From positions 123,654-187,653 of the forward strand of contig JARBUD010000016.1 in assembly GCA_029239875.1 (NCBI GenBank): DNA of 64,000 bases, read 5' to 3'. Position 1 is the stretch's first letter. Every line of letters begins with the position of its first letter. This document shows, piece by piece, positions 1 to 8,125 of the stretch. A program made the position numbers and the translations under genes. Below the pieces are notes generated by a model, which saw only the letters and a list, made by a program, of their open reading frames with translations, searched no databases and was not told the origin of the DNA. Source of the DNA: Xanthobacteraceae bacterium (lineage in GTDB: Bacteria; Pseudomonadota; Alphaproteobacteria; Rhizobiales; Xanthobacteraceae).

Positions 1-2149
1 CTCCGGCCGAGGCGACGGCGGCGGGGGCGCCGTAGGAGGGCTTGTTGTAGGTCCGGTTGAAATATTCCTCGTGGCCGACGGAGTTGTTGGAGAGATAGGG
101 CGCCGAGCTCCACAGGCTGACCAGCGAGGCCGGGCGGATATAGCCGCGCCCGTTGCCGAGCGGCTGGAACGGCATGGCCGCGCCGGAGACCGGATGATAG
201 ACGGTCACCTCCTTCACCGGCGGCAGGCTCTTGTAGGAGCTGGAGGTGAAATTGTCCCAGATGTCGCCGGCAAGGCCGTTGGTCGCGATCGCCGTGCAGG
301 CATTGGTGCGGATGAGGTCGAGCGGCACGCGACGCTCGGTGGAGAGGTAGTTGTTCTCCAGGAAGCCTTCATTGCCGATGCGCGTCTTCTCAGTGACGAG
401 ATCGACCATGCCGCGCTTGAACTCGTCCGATTGCGCCCAGGACCAGTAGCGGTCCCAGCATTCGCGGTAGTGCGGCCCGGCGCCGCCCCCTGAGCAGATG
501 CCGCGGTCGACGCCGGCGCTCGCCGGAGGTTCCGGCTGCTTGCTGGAATGGCAGGCGGCGCAGGTCTCGGCGAACACCACCTTGCCACGGTCGACGAGCG
601 CGGGGTCCGGCTCCGCCGGCCGGCCGGCGCCATCGGGAACATCCTTCAGCCGGTCCGCACGGGCGGTGACGAGGAAGAAGATCGCCATATCGGCGGTGCG
701 GTCCTCGGTGGCGTTCCAGTAGACCGAGTTGCGCTGCGCGTCGGCGATCTTGATGGGCGAGATTTTCTGGCCGCCGATGAACGGGCGGAAATGCAGCAGC
801 CATTCCTCGCTGAACAGGCCGATATTGAGATAGACGCGGTTGAGCGCGCCGAGCGTGCCGACCGAATCCGCGCCGTCCTTCAGCACGCGCATCGAAGCGG
901 ACAGGCTGCTCTTGGGGTCCCACAGCGCGCTGAGCGCCCGCGTCTGCTGGTAATCCTGGAACTGGCGGTTGTCGGTTTCCCCGCCCTTGAGCTGCTCCCA
1001 GCCGATCTTGGCGGCGATGCCGACGCGCGCCCGTACCTCGTAGACCGCGTTCATGGTGCGCGGGTTGTTCATGTAGTCGGTCGAGACCAGCGAGGTGTCG
1101 AGCGAGCCCGGCGGGTTGGTGTGGAAGAGCTGGAACAGGAAGTTCCCCTCGCTCTTCGCCGGCACGCCCGGCTGCTTCCGCGGCCCGGTGTTCCAGAAGA
1201 AGATGCGGTCGACCCAGTAATATTGCGCGCCCGGGTTGGAGGTCAGCTCGGCGAAGGCCGGCTCCTCGACGTTCTTCGGCGGGTTGATGGGGTTCGGTCC
1301 CACATGGCAGAAGGCGCAGGACATGCCGACCCGGTAGGGCCGCACGAGATTGGTGTCATTGTAGTATTTCTCGTCGGTGTAGAAGCGCACAGGGTCCCAG
1401 AGCTTGCGCGCGGCTTCGTTGAAATCCGGGTTCGGGAACAGGCGCAGACCCATGACGCCGCTGGGCTCGCCATAGAACGACCCCGCCGGCACCGCTACGC
1501 CGCGCGCGCCGATCTTGACGCCGGGATAGGCCTTGTTCGCCTCGGCATTGCCGCCGAACGGATCCGGCCCCGCGTCGCAGCCCTCGATGCGCTGGTCGAG
1601 CCACAAGCCGAAACGTTTCTGGTCCGGTCCCGTCGCCTTGGCGAAGCAGGGCTCGTTGACCAGGCCGAGATAGCGCCAGCGATTGTGGCGCCCATAGTCC
1701 TGCTCGGGATGCGAGGAAACGGTCTTCAAAAGGTCGAATGAGCCGAAGGCATTGCGGGCAGCGAAATCCCAGAAGCGGTCATTGCCTCCGGTCCAGACGA
1801 TCCAGCTGTTCTGGCCGCGTATGGCGGCGAGGCGCACCTCCTCGGGCGGCAGGCCGGTCTCGGCGGCGACCTCGAGGATCTCCTTCGGATAGGGCTGGCC
1901 CGGCGCTGGCGGCAGCAGCAGGCCCTTGTCCATGGCAGCGAAATAGGGCGCCGAGGATGCGGGCAGGCTCTGCGGCGTGCGCTGCGCCAGCTTGGCCTCG
2001 TCCTGGACATTGCCGAAGGAAGCAGTGTCGCCTTCGAGCAGCCGGTGCACGAAGAACGCCGCGACGACGACGAGCACGACCACCAGCCCCACCAGTACCA
2101 GCCCGGTGCGTAGCAGAATGCGCCGGATGCGGCCCTTCGACTTCGCCAT
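1..2149 (-). CDS. Membrane-anchored di-haem c-type cytochrome (C-terminus beyond window)
   Basis: Open frame from ATG at 2149 to the left edge with no stop in 716 codons. A GGGAGG ribosome site lies just upstream. The N-terminus is basic (MAKSKGRIRR) and followed by one hydrophobic segment (about residues 10-34), so the rest should be periplasmic and membrane-tethered. Two haem c motifs are visible, CAFCH at residues 278-282 and CAACH at 530-534. It is the third cytochrome and last visible gene of the operon that starts at 7116, and it is larger than its two relatives. Near the edge the segment SSAPYLSNNSVG resembles the PYLHNGSVP motif of the other two. Di-haem proteins of this layout include peroxidase- and RoxA-like oxygenases, but catalytic function cannot be assigned from sequence alone. 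Confidence 0.8.
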   Translation of the reverse strand, partial: MAKSKGRIRRILLRTGLVLVGLVVVLVVVAAFFVHRLLEGDTASFGNVQDEAKLAQRTPQSLPASSAPYFAAMDKGLLLPPAPGQPYPKEILEVAAETGLPPEEVRLAAIRGQNSWIVWTGGNDRFWDFAARNAFGSFDLLKTVSSHPEQDYGRHNRWRYLGLVNEPCFAKATGPDQKRFGLWLDQRIEGCDAGPDPFGGNAEANKAYPGVKIGARGVAVPAGSFYGEPSGVMGLRLFPNPDFNEAARKLWDPVRFYTDEKYYNDTNLVRPYRVGMSCAFCHVGPNPINPPKNVEEPAFAELTSNPGAQYYWVDRIFFWNTGPRKQPGVPAKSEGNFLFQLFHTNPPGSLDTSLVSTDYMNNPRTMNAVYEVRARVGIAAKIGWEQLKGGETDNRQFQDYQQTRALSALWDPKSSLSASMRVLKDGADSVGTLGALNRVYLNIGLFSEEWLLHFRPFIGGQKISPIKIADAQRNSVYWNATEDRTADMAIFFLVTARADRLKDVPDGAGRPAEPDPALVDRGKVVFAETCAACHSSKQPEPPASAGVDRGICSGGGAGPHYRECWDRYWSWAQSDEFKRGMVDLVTEKTRIGNEGFLENNYLSTERRVPLDLIRTNACTAIATNGLAGDIWDNFTSSSYKSLPPVKEVTVYHPVSGAAMPFQPLGNGRGYIRPASLVSLWSSAPYLSNNSVGHEEYFNRTYNKPSYGAPAAVASAG

Positions 2150-2173
2150 GGCGTCCTCCCGTCGTCCGGTTCC

Positions 2174-3646
2174 TCACAGCGTCTTCAGAAAAGCGAGCAG
2201 CGCCTCGCGCTCGGCCGGCGGCAGGTCGGTGCCCCAGAGGTGGCCGTCCCTGCCGTTGCCGGGCAGCTTGGTGTCGTAGTGCCAGGTGCGGTTCGGCTCG
2301 GCGTCCGGCGCGCTGACGAAGCCGCCATTCGCGGCATCGATCAGGTCCGACCCGCGATAGAACTCCGCCGGCCGCTCGCCGGGCGGCGTGAGCAAAGCGC
2401 GCAAATTCGGCACCGAGCCGTTGTGCAGATAGGGGCCGCGCAGCCAGAGCCCGGTAAGCTCGGTCGCCACATAGCCGTCGGTCTTCTGGAAGTAACGGAA
2501 GCCCCAAGGATAATCCCGCTCGTAGTTCGAGTAGCGGGCGACCGCTTCCGGCGTCCACATGTCGAGCCGGTGGCGGTCGGTGCCGAGCTCGACGATCGGG
2601 ATCACCGTGCGGAACCGCGCGCCGCCGGGCTCGTGGCAGATGGCGCACTGGGCGGTGTAGATCGCCTTGCCCGCCGCCACCGCCGATGCCGGCACGTGGT
2701 AGGCGTCGCCTTCGGGCTTTGACGATGAAAAGGGCGAAGGCGGCGGCGCCTGCAGCCGGGCGAAATCCTCCATCCGCTGCAATGTCTCGCGGGTGCGGCC
2801 GTAGGATTTGTAGGTCATGCCGTCGCCGATGGCCCCGGCCACCACGGTCTCGTGCAGGTCGGTGAGCAGGCCGTCCCAGTGCAGCGCCGGCCGGCGCAGC
2901 GGCGTCGGGTCGATGGTCGACAGCCGCCACAGCGGCATCATGTCGGAATTGCCGATGGTGCCGTCGTCGGGCAGGCCGAGATTGAAGAACTTCACCGGGT
3001 TGAACGGGTCGATGCGGCCCGGTCCCCAGTCCGGCCGGTTGGCCATCCAGGCGAAGCGCTGCGCCTGGTCCTTCAAGGCCGAGCGCGTGGCCGGGATCAG
3101 CAGGTAGCGGTAGAGCGCGCGCTCCCATAGCGGCATCGCGTAGATCGCCTGGATCTCCCGCATCAGCCGGTCGGAGGTGAAGCGCGGGTCCGTCCCCGCC
3201 CGCATCAGGAAGCGGATATAGGATTGTGGGTCGACCCGCCCGCCGGCGCCGGCGCTGACGAGCCGCGCCGGGTCCTGAGGGGTCAGCCGGTAGCTGCCCT
3301 GGTGGCAGAAGGCGCAGTTGGGCGCAACGCGCGGGATGACGCCGAGTGTCATCACCGAGAAGCCGATCGGCACCTCGTCGCCCTGCGCCCAGAACATGCC
3401 GATGGAGCCGTAGCCGTCGCGGCCGCGCGGCAGCAGGTCCGGGAACACCGCCGGCATGACCCGCCAGATCCAGTAGGGCAGGCCCTGCGTCTCCTCATTG
3501 CCGATCGAGCCGTGGTTGAACAGGCGGGCGGGATCGTTGGTCGCCGGCTGCGCCACCGGCCGGAGCAGCAGCAACCAGGCGGTGAGGGCCAGCACGACGA
3601 GCGCGATCAGCAGCACCAGCAAGGCGCGCCAGAAGAACAGCCTCAT
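2174..3646 (-). CDS. Membrane-anchored di-haem c-type cytochrome
   Basis: 490-aa protein starting MRLFFWRALL. The start is set by an ATGA overlap with the stop of the upstream gene, although the frame is open further upstream. A single N-terminal hydrophobic segment (residues 5-28) anchors a periplasmic domain with haem motifs CAFCH (111-115) and CAICH (334-338). The motifs WGPGRIDPFNP (207-217) and PYLHNGSVP (405-413) are shared with the cytochrome at 4071-5666, so the two are paralogues. PYLHNGSVP-type segments occur in di-haem peroxidase and RoxA-like proteins; that relation is an inference. It sits between the small membrane protein and the edge cytochrome, with 24 bp to the latter, and is probably an electron carrier or di-haem oxidase. 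Confidence 0.85.
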   Translation of the reverse strand: MRLFFWRALLVLLIALVVLALTAWLLLLRPVAQPATNDPARLFNHGSIGNEETQGLPYWIWRVMPAVFPDLLPRGRDGYGSIGMFWAQGDEVPIGFSVMTLGVIPRVAPNCAFCHQGSYRLTPQDPARLVSAGAGGRVDPQSYIRFLMRAGTDPRFTSDRLMREIQAIYAMPLWERALYRYLLIPATRSALKDQAQRFAWMANRPDWGPGRIDPFNPVKFFNLGLPDDGTIGNSDMMPLWRLSTIDPTPLRRPALHWDGLLTDLHETVVAGAIGDGMTYKSYGRTRETLQRMEDFARLQAPPPSPFSSSKPEGDAYHVPASAVAAGKAIYTAQCAICHEPGGARFRTVIPIVELGTDRHRLDMWTPEAVARYSNYERDYPWGFRYFQKTDGYVATELTGLWLRGPYLHNGSVPNLRALLTPPGERPAEFYRGSDLIDAANGGFVSAPDAEPNRTWHYDTKLPGNGRDGHLWGTDLPPAEREALLAFLKTL

Positions 3647-4074
3647 CGCGTGCTCCCCTGGACGATGGCGGCCTCCAGCCGCACGATCCGGATGAGGCAG
3701 TAGAGCGTCACCGCGCCGAAGGTGCCGTCGAGCACCGCGCCGGCAAGAAGCCCCACCGGCTGGCCGAGCCCGAACACCATGGTGATGCAGAAGATCGTGC
3801 CGAAGGTGCGCGAGGGGAACACCGCCAGCCATGCGATCAGCCGATAGCGGTCGATGTCGATGGTGGCGGGGATGTAGAAGATCGAGACGATGCCGAGCAG
3901 CAGGCCCGACAGGCGCGGCCAGACGGTCGGATCGTCGGAAATGTCGAAGAAGGCGAGGATCACGGAGGGACAGAACAGCAGCGGCAATGCGAAGGCCATG
4001 TTCGCAACGATGCCGATCCAGATCAGCACCGCATGCCGGAACTTCCACTTGGTGAGGCTCTGCGGCTCGGTCAT
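3643..4074 (-). CDS. Small four-helix membrane protein
   Basis: 143 aa, with about four predicted hydrophobic helices (roughly 14-36, 52-72, 78-102 and 104-130) and a short charged N-terminus (MTEPQSLTKWKFRH). It has no haem motif and no recognisable catalytic residues. Start and stop both overlap the neighbouring cytochrome genes by four bases (ATGA), so it is translationally coupled and probably works with them, for example as a membrane scaffold or quinone-side partner. I do not recognise the family. Confidence 0.75.
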   Translation of the reverse strand: MTEPQSLTKWKFRHAVLIWIGIVANMAFALPLLFCPSVILAFFDISDDPTVWPRLSGLLLGIVSIFYIPATIDIDRYRLIAWLAVFPSRTFGTIFCITMVFGLGQPVGLLAGAVLDGTFGAVTLYCLIRIVRLEAAIVQGSTR

Positions 4075-5666
4075 AGCGTCTTCATGTATTCGACGAGGGC
4101 GTCCTTGTCGGACGCGGGAAGCTCGGTGCCGTAGCGGCGGCCCTCGTGGCCTTCATTGCCGTTGCCCGGCCGGGTGGTGTCGTAGCGGAACAGCTCGCTG
4201 CCGGCGGCGGCGTCGGACTTGTAGCCGACGCGGTCGAGGTCGAATTCCTCGCTGCCGCGGAACCAGATCGCCGGGCGCTGGGCGCTCGGCTCCAGGAGGT
4301 CGCGCAGCGTCGGCACGGAGCCGTTGTGCAGATAGGGCGAGCGCGCCCAGATGCCGTCGAGCGGCTGGTTGGCATAGCCGCCGGTCTTGTGGAAATGCCG
4401 GAAGCGCCAGGGATAGCCGGCATAGAGCAGGTTCTGCGCGGCGGAGAATTCGCGGGTGTAGGAGGCCCAGCGGCCGATGTCGGTGCCGATCTCCCCGAGC
4501 GGCTCCACCTGGCCGAGGCGCGGATGGCGGCGGGTGTCGTAGTCATAGGCTGGCTTGCCCTCCGCCGTCACCGCGCCCTTGCCGTGGCACCCGGCGCAGT
4601 AGGCGGCGAACAGGCGCCCGCCCCTCTCCGCCTTGGCCTTGTCGATCCGGGTCTCATCGGGAAAGCGCGGCGGCGGCAGCTCCCACATCCAGCTCTCGAT
4701 GCGGCCGATGGCGGCGCGGTCCACGGTCGGCGGCGTCACGCCGGCGCCCAGCGCGGCGCTCAGGTTTCGCTCGGCGACGGAAGAGTTGTTGCCGTCCCAG
4801 TGCAGGTTCATGCCCTCGCGCGGGGCCTGCTTCCAGATCGCCGGATAATCCGAGGAGCCGTTCAGCTCGGTGGCGCTGATGAATTCGGGGGCCATCGGGA
4901 AGTTGAACTGGATCGCCTTGTAGGGATTGAAGGTGTCCACCCTCCCCGGCCCCCAGTCCTCCTGCCGGTAGACGAAGTCGAGACGGTTGCCGAGGTCGAG
5001 CAGCGCCGCCTTGACCCGCGGGAACACGAGGTAACGGTAGATCTGCCGCTCGACGATGTTGAGGTTTCCGCCGACCGCCTCGCTCTGGATGGCCTCGATG
5101 AGGCGGTCGGCGGAAAAGCCCGGATCGCGCCCGACCTCCAGCAGGAAGCGGATGAAGGCGTGGAGCTGCAGATTGTTGGAGGGTGCCCCGGCGACGGCGT
5201 GGCGCGTAGCATTGCCCGGCACCTTGTAGGTGCCGACATGGCAGACCGAGCAGTTGAACCAGATGCGCTCGACGCCGGTGACGACGCGGCGCGAGAAGCC
5301 GATGGGCAGGTCGTTCTCGCGCGGGCCGGACGCCTGGGCATAGGCGCCCTGCTTCGGGTCGAAGACGACCTCATTCGCATAGAGGAAGCCGAAGCGACGA
5401 TAACCCTGCGGCCCGAGCCTGTCGGCATACATGACCGGCAGCGCCTTGAAGACCCAGTAGGGCAGCCCCGTCGCCGTCTCGCTGCCGATCGAGCCGTGCA
5501 GGAAATGGCTGTCGCCGTCGCCATAGGCGACCACGTACTGGTTGATGAAAACTAGGTAGTAGACGATCCCCACCAGGATCAGCAGCAGCACCAGCCAGCG
5601 CCAGCGCCGGCGGCGCCCGACGATGATCTCCACCGGCGTCCGGCGCGTATTGTCCGCCTCAGCCAT
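4071..5666 (-). CDS. Membrane-anchored di-haem c-type cytochrome, RoxA/peroxidase-like
   Basis: 531 aa. A basic N-terminus (RRRRWRW, 18-24) and one transmembrane helix (about 25-42) precede a periplasmic part with haem motifs CSVCH (139-143) and CAGCH (357-361). It shares HGSIGSE/TGLPYWVF, WGPGRVDTFNP (238-248) and PYLHNGSVPTL (444-454) with the 2174-3646 gene. Its ATG lies 8 bases inside the end of the upstream flavoenzyme gene, so the two are co-translated. It could be a di-haem oxygenase or peroxidase relative, or simply a two-haem electron carrier taking electrons from (or giving them to) the operon's flavoenzyme partner. Length is shorter than RoxA (about 680 aa). Confidence 0.85.
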   Translation of the reverse strand: MAEADNTRRTPVEIIVGRRRRWRWLVLLLILVGIVYYLVFINQYVVAYGDGDSHFLHGSIGSETATGLPYWVFKALPVMYADRLGPQGYRRFGFLYANEVVFDPKQGAYAQASGPRENDLPIGFSRRVVTGVERIWFNCSVCHVGTYKVPGNATRHAVAGAPSNNLQLHAFIRFLLEVGRDPGFSADRLIEAIQSEAVGGNLNIVERQIYRYLVFPRVKAALLDLGNRLDFVYRQEDWGPGRVDTFNPYKAIQFNFPMAPEFISATELNGSSDYPAIWKQAPREGMNLHWDGNNSSVAERNLSAALGAGVTPPTVDRAAIGRIESWMWELPPPRFPDETRIDKAKAERGGRLFAAYCAGCHGKGAVTAEGKPAYDYDTRRHPRLGQVEPLGEIGTDIGRWASYTREFSAAQNLLYAGYPWRFRHFHKTGGYANQPLDGIWARSPYLHNGSVPTLRDLLEPSAQRPAIWFRGSEEFDLDRVGYKSDAAAGSELFRYDTTRPGNGNEGHEGRRYGTELPASDKDALVEYMKTL

Positions 5667-7116
5667 GAGCCGCCTCCACGACCGGCGCCGCCTTGCCGCC
5701 CTTCGCCTTCGCCACCGGCGCAGCGCCGTAAAGCGGCGGTTCGAATACCGACATCACCTCCTTCAGCATGGCGGCGTAGCGGGCGTCGAAGTCCTCGCCA
5801 TCGTAGCGCGTGAGGTCGTAGCAGCCGAGCGGGTTCTCGAGGTCGTTGACCAGGCAGCGGTTGCAATAGGTGCATTCCTTGCCCGGCGCCGGCCCGTTGG
5901 CCTCCTTGAGGATCTTCGGCAGGTCGTTGTTGGCGATGAGCGGGCGCGCCATGCTCACCCCGTCGCATGCGCCGCTGCGGATGGCGTCGGCGATCGCGTC
6001 GGCGTGCTGGAAGCCGCCGGTGCACAGCACCTTAACCGTCGGTTCCATGCTCTTCACGACGTCCGAGACGGCCCTCGCATAGGCGGCGTTGATGCCCTCG
6101 ATGACCTTGCCGCGGCGCCAGACCCAATAGCGGCGGAACAGCCGCGCACCGAGCGAGCTGTTGAAGATGGCGTAGTTGAACCAGGTGCGCGTGCCCTGCG
6201 AGAGCATGCCGTCATACCAGCGCGCGAGGTCCTGCATCGGCAGGTCGCCAGGAGGGTTGCGCGGATGCGGGAAGGTGGAGCCGCTGGAGACGTGGAACGC
6301 GTCCACCCCCTTGCCGCCGTCGAGCAGCAGCCGGCAGATCTTCACCGTGTCGTCGAGCGTGTTGCCCTTGCCCTGCCAGGGATAGAGCCAGTCATTGTGG
6401 TCGACGCCGTTGATCTTCATCTGCAGGTGGAAGTCCGGCCCCACCTCGGCGCGGATCGCCCGGATGATGTCGAGCACGAACTGCGCCCGCCGCTCCCACG
6501 AGCCGCCATATTCGTCGGTGCGGTCGTTGATGCCGGAGCTCAGGAACTGGGTGATGAGATATCCGTTGGCGCCGTGTAGCTCGACGCCGTCGAGCCCCGC
6601 CTCCCGCGCCCGCCGCGCCCCGGCCGCGAACTGCGCCACCACCTGCGCGATCTCGTCCTTGCTCATAGCCTGTGAGAGCAGCCCGTGGAAATAGTCGCTC
6701 TTGCCCGTCGAGCTGAGGCCGCGGTTGAACAGGTTTTCGACGCCACCCAGATCCTGCTGCCGCCCGGAATGGCTGAGCTGCATCAGGAACTTGCAGTCAT
6801 GGGCATGCACCCGCTCGCCCACCGCCCGCCAGAACGGAATCTTGTCGTCATTGTCGATCATGGCGTAGCGCACGAGGATGCGCCCGCGCACGCTCACCGG
6901 CGTGAAGGAGGAGATGATGCAGCCCACGCCGCCGCGCGCGAACTTCTCCTCCCAGTTCAGGCGGGTGTGGCCGCCATGACCGTTATACTCGTCAAACATC
7001 CCGGAGATGTTCGAGCGGAACAGCCTGTTCTTGACGCTGAGGTGACGGAACTTCAGCGGCGAGAAGATGAGATTTGCGTTGTCCTCATGGGACAAATTCC
7101 TGTCCGGCGCATACAC
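5659..7116 (-). CDS. Old Yellow Enzyme-type FMN oxidoreductase with 4Fe-4S motif, no FAD/NAD domain
   Basis: TIM-barrel flavin oxidoreductase of the NADH:flavin oxidoreductase/2,4-dienoyl-CoA reductase family. Diagnostic segments are HGANGYLITQFLS, INDRTDEYGGS and the phosphate-binding CTGGF...SMARPLI. A cysteine cluster C415-x2-C418-x2-C421-x10-C432 near the C-terminus matches the 4Fe-4S ligand spacing of dienoyl-CoA reductase. The protein stops about 50 residues later, with a low-complexity Ala/Lys/Gly tail in place of the FAD/NAD(P)H domain. I chose GTG at 7116 (485 aa) because the core begins there; an ATG at 7197 in the same frame is also open. It is the first gene of the cytochrome operon and overlaps the next gene by 8 bases. 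The lost reductase domain suggests that another redox partner couples it to electron transfer; this is inference. Confidence 0.85.
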   Translation of the reverse strand: MYAPDRNLSHEDNANLIFSPLKFRHLSVKNRLFRSNISGMFDEYNGHGGHTRLNWEEKFARGGVGCIISSFTPVSVRGRILVRYAMIDNDDKIPFWRAVGERVHAHDCKFLMQLSHSGRQQDLGGVENLFNRGLSSTGKSDYFHGLLSQAMSKDEIAQVVAQFAAGARRAREAGLDGVELHGANGYLITQFLSSGINDRTDEYGGSWERRAQFVLDIIRAIRAEVGPDFHLQMKINGVDHNDWLYPWQGKGNTLDDTVKICRLLLDGGKGVDAFHVSSGSTFPHPRNPPGDLPMQDLARWYDGMLSQGTRTWFNYAIFNSSLGARLFRRYWVWRRGKVIEGINAAYARAVSDVVKSMEPTVKVLCTGGFQHADAIADAIRSGACDGVSMARPLIANNDLPKILKEANGPAPGKECTYCNRCLVNDLENPLGCYDLTRYDGEDFDARYAAMLKEVMSVFEPPLYGAAPVAKAKGGKAAPVVEAAHG

Positions 7117-7210
7117 GATACCGCCCCCATGCCAGCCGCACGCATCGGCCACAGCAACAAGCAAGCAACATCGCGCGCCAAAATGGCGCGTGACCACAAA
7201 TTAAGAACAT

Positions 7211-7228
7211 TTCGTATGAAGTAACGAA
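7211..7228. promoter_or_regulatory. Inverted repeat TTCGT-N8-ACGAA
   Basis: Arms TTCGT (7211-7215) and ACGAA (7224-7228) form a perfect dyad in the A+T-rich stretch immediately upstream of the flavoenzyme operon. It could be an operator for a dimeric repressor. No regulator gene lies next to it. Confidence 0.35.
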
Positions 7229-7262
7229 TTTAGTTCAAATATTAGATCTATGAATACATAAT

Positions 7263-7282
7263 TTTACCTTAGAGAAGGTAAA
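7263..7282. promoter_or_regulatory. Perfect inverted repeat TTTACCTT-AGAG-AAGGTAAA
   Basis: Two perfect 8-base arms (7263-7270 and 7275-7282) around AGAG, 150 bases upstream of the chosen flavoenzyme start. The dyad has no T-run, so it is more likely an operator than a terminator. The binding protein is unknown. Confidence 0.45.
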
Positions 7283-7622
7283 TTCTGTACGCAAGGGAAA
7301 TCTCCGGACGGCTCCACTCGCGCGCCGGGGCGCCTCGCTCGAAAGCCGGCAAAAGACGCGCGTCTCCAGAGATTCGACGCGCTCACGCGGCCGACGCCTG
7401 GGACCGCGCGCCAGCCCCCTCCAAGCGTCACCGTCCGGTCGCTGAAACCAACGGGAATTGCAGCCATATCCGCCCCCCAGCCGCTGCTTGCAAAAATCAA
7501 AAATCAGCATGCGCGTGTTGTCAATCGGTATGGTTGTATTTTTGATCCCCACGAGTTCTGGTTTGGATGGCGCTCACCGAAACCCGCCCTAGCTAGGTCG
7601 GGAGACCAACAGGGAGGGTCCC

Positions 7623-7949
7623 GTGCCGACCACACCGACCATCGCCCGCATCTGGCGTGGCCGCACCCGGCCGGACGTCGCCGATCTCTATGAGAGCTAC
7701 ATCCGGGCCGAGGGCATCCCGCCGCTCGAGAAGACCACGCTCGGCGTCCAGCTGTTTCGCGAGGACCGGCCGGAGGAGAGCTGGTTCGTCACCATCTCCT
7801 ACTGGGCGGACATGCAGGCCATGACCGCCTTCACCGGCGGCGAGCCGACCAAGGTGCATCACCTGGAGCGCGACCCCGAGCTGCTGATCGAGCTGCCCGA
7901 GCGCATCGAGATCCATCGCATCCTGGTCGACCGCCAGGGACTGCGCTGA
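7623..7949 (+). CDS. ABM-like dimeric alpha-beta barrel protein
   Basis: 108 aa from a GTG start preceded by a strong GGGAGGG site. The opening strand IARIWRGRT, the YESYI helix and the alternating pattern resemble small antibiotic-biosynthesis-monooxygenase/ferredoxin-like fold proteins of about 100 aa. There are no metal or cofactor motifs, and many such proteins are cofactor-free oxygenases or stress enzymes. It lies 176 bp upstream of the molybdenum-hydroxylase/Sox operon with a promoter-like region between, so it is probably a separate transcript. Confidence 0.65.
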   Translation: MPTTPTIARIWRGRTRPDVADLYESYIRAEGIPPLEKTTLGVQLFREDRPEESWFVTISYWADMQAMTAFTGGEPTKVHHLERDPELLIELPERIEIHRILVDRQGLR

Positions 7950-7989
7950 CGGGCTGCGCTGACGCGCTCGCCGACGGACAGCCAGACTT

Positions 7990-8071
7990 GAATTGTATCA
8001 ATTCTTATCAAAGCGCCTGCCCGCCCAGTTCTGCGACAATCTTCCCTTCAGGAAGGCACGGTTCTGCGACA
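7990..8071 (+). promoter_or_regulatory. Candidate control region of the Mo-hydroxylase/Sox operon
   Basis: Contains the perfect dyad GAATTG-TAT-CAATTC (7990-8004) and two direct copies of CTGCGACA (8031 and 8064, 33 bases apart, about three helical turns). The 11-mer AATTGTATCAA (7991-8001) and the 10-mer TCTGCGACAA (8030-8039) both recur in the same order and orientation upstream of 17013 (16790-16800 and 16863-16872), next to a two-component regulator gene. This suggests control by that regulator. Confidence 0.5.
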
Positions 8072-8125
8072 GCGCCGCCCTAGCTTCCCCTCCCGTCCAT
8101 ACCGGATTCAGAGGGAGGTCCCACC

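Larger units (their letters stand above)
7117..7622. other. Divergent intergenic region
   Basis: About 500 bases between the minus-strand flavoenzyme operon and the plus-strand gene at 7623. The part from 7200 to 7285 is strongly A+T-rich compared with its surroundings and holds two inverted repeats (annotated separately), so it is the probable control region of the minus-strand operon. The remainder (7290-7560) has no convincing gene. Short open frames there lack codon bias, a ribosome site or recognisable protein features. Confidence 0.6.

Noticed and set aside
548..1741. Plus-strand frame opposite the first cytochrome
   Set aside because: The minus-strand frame holds two CxxCH motifs, a membrane anchor and a ribosome site; the plus-strand translation has no recognisable feature.
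7514..7545. TTGTCA-N17-TTTGAT as a sigma-70 promoter for the gene at 7623
   Set aside because: The -10 element is poor, and alphaproteobacterial promoters cannot be called reliably from one weak match.
7235..7552. Minus-strand frame of 105 codons in the divergent intergenic region
   Set aside because: No ribosome site, no family resemblance, and codon use unlike neighbouring genes.
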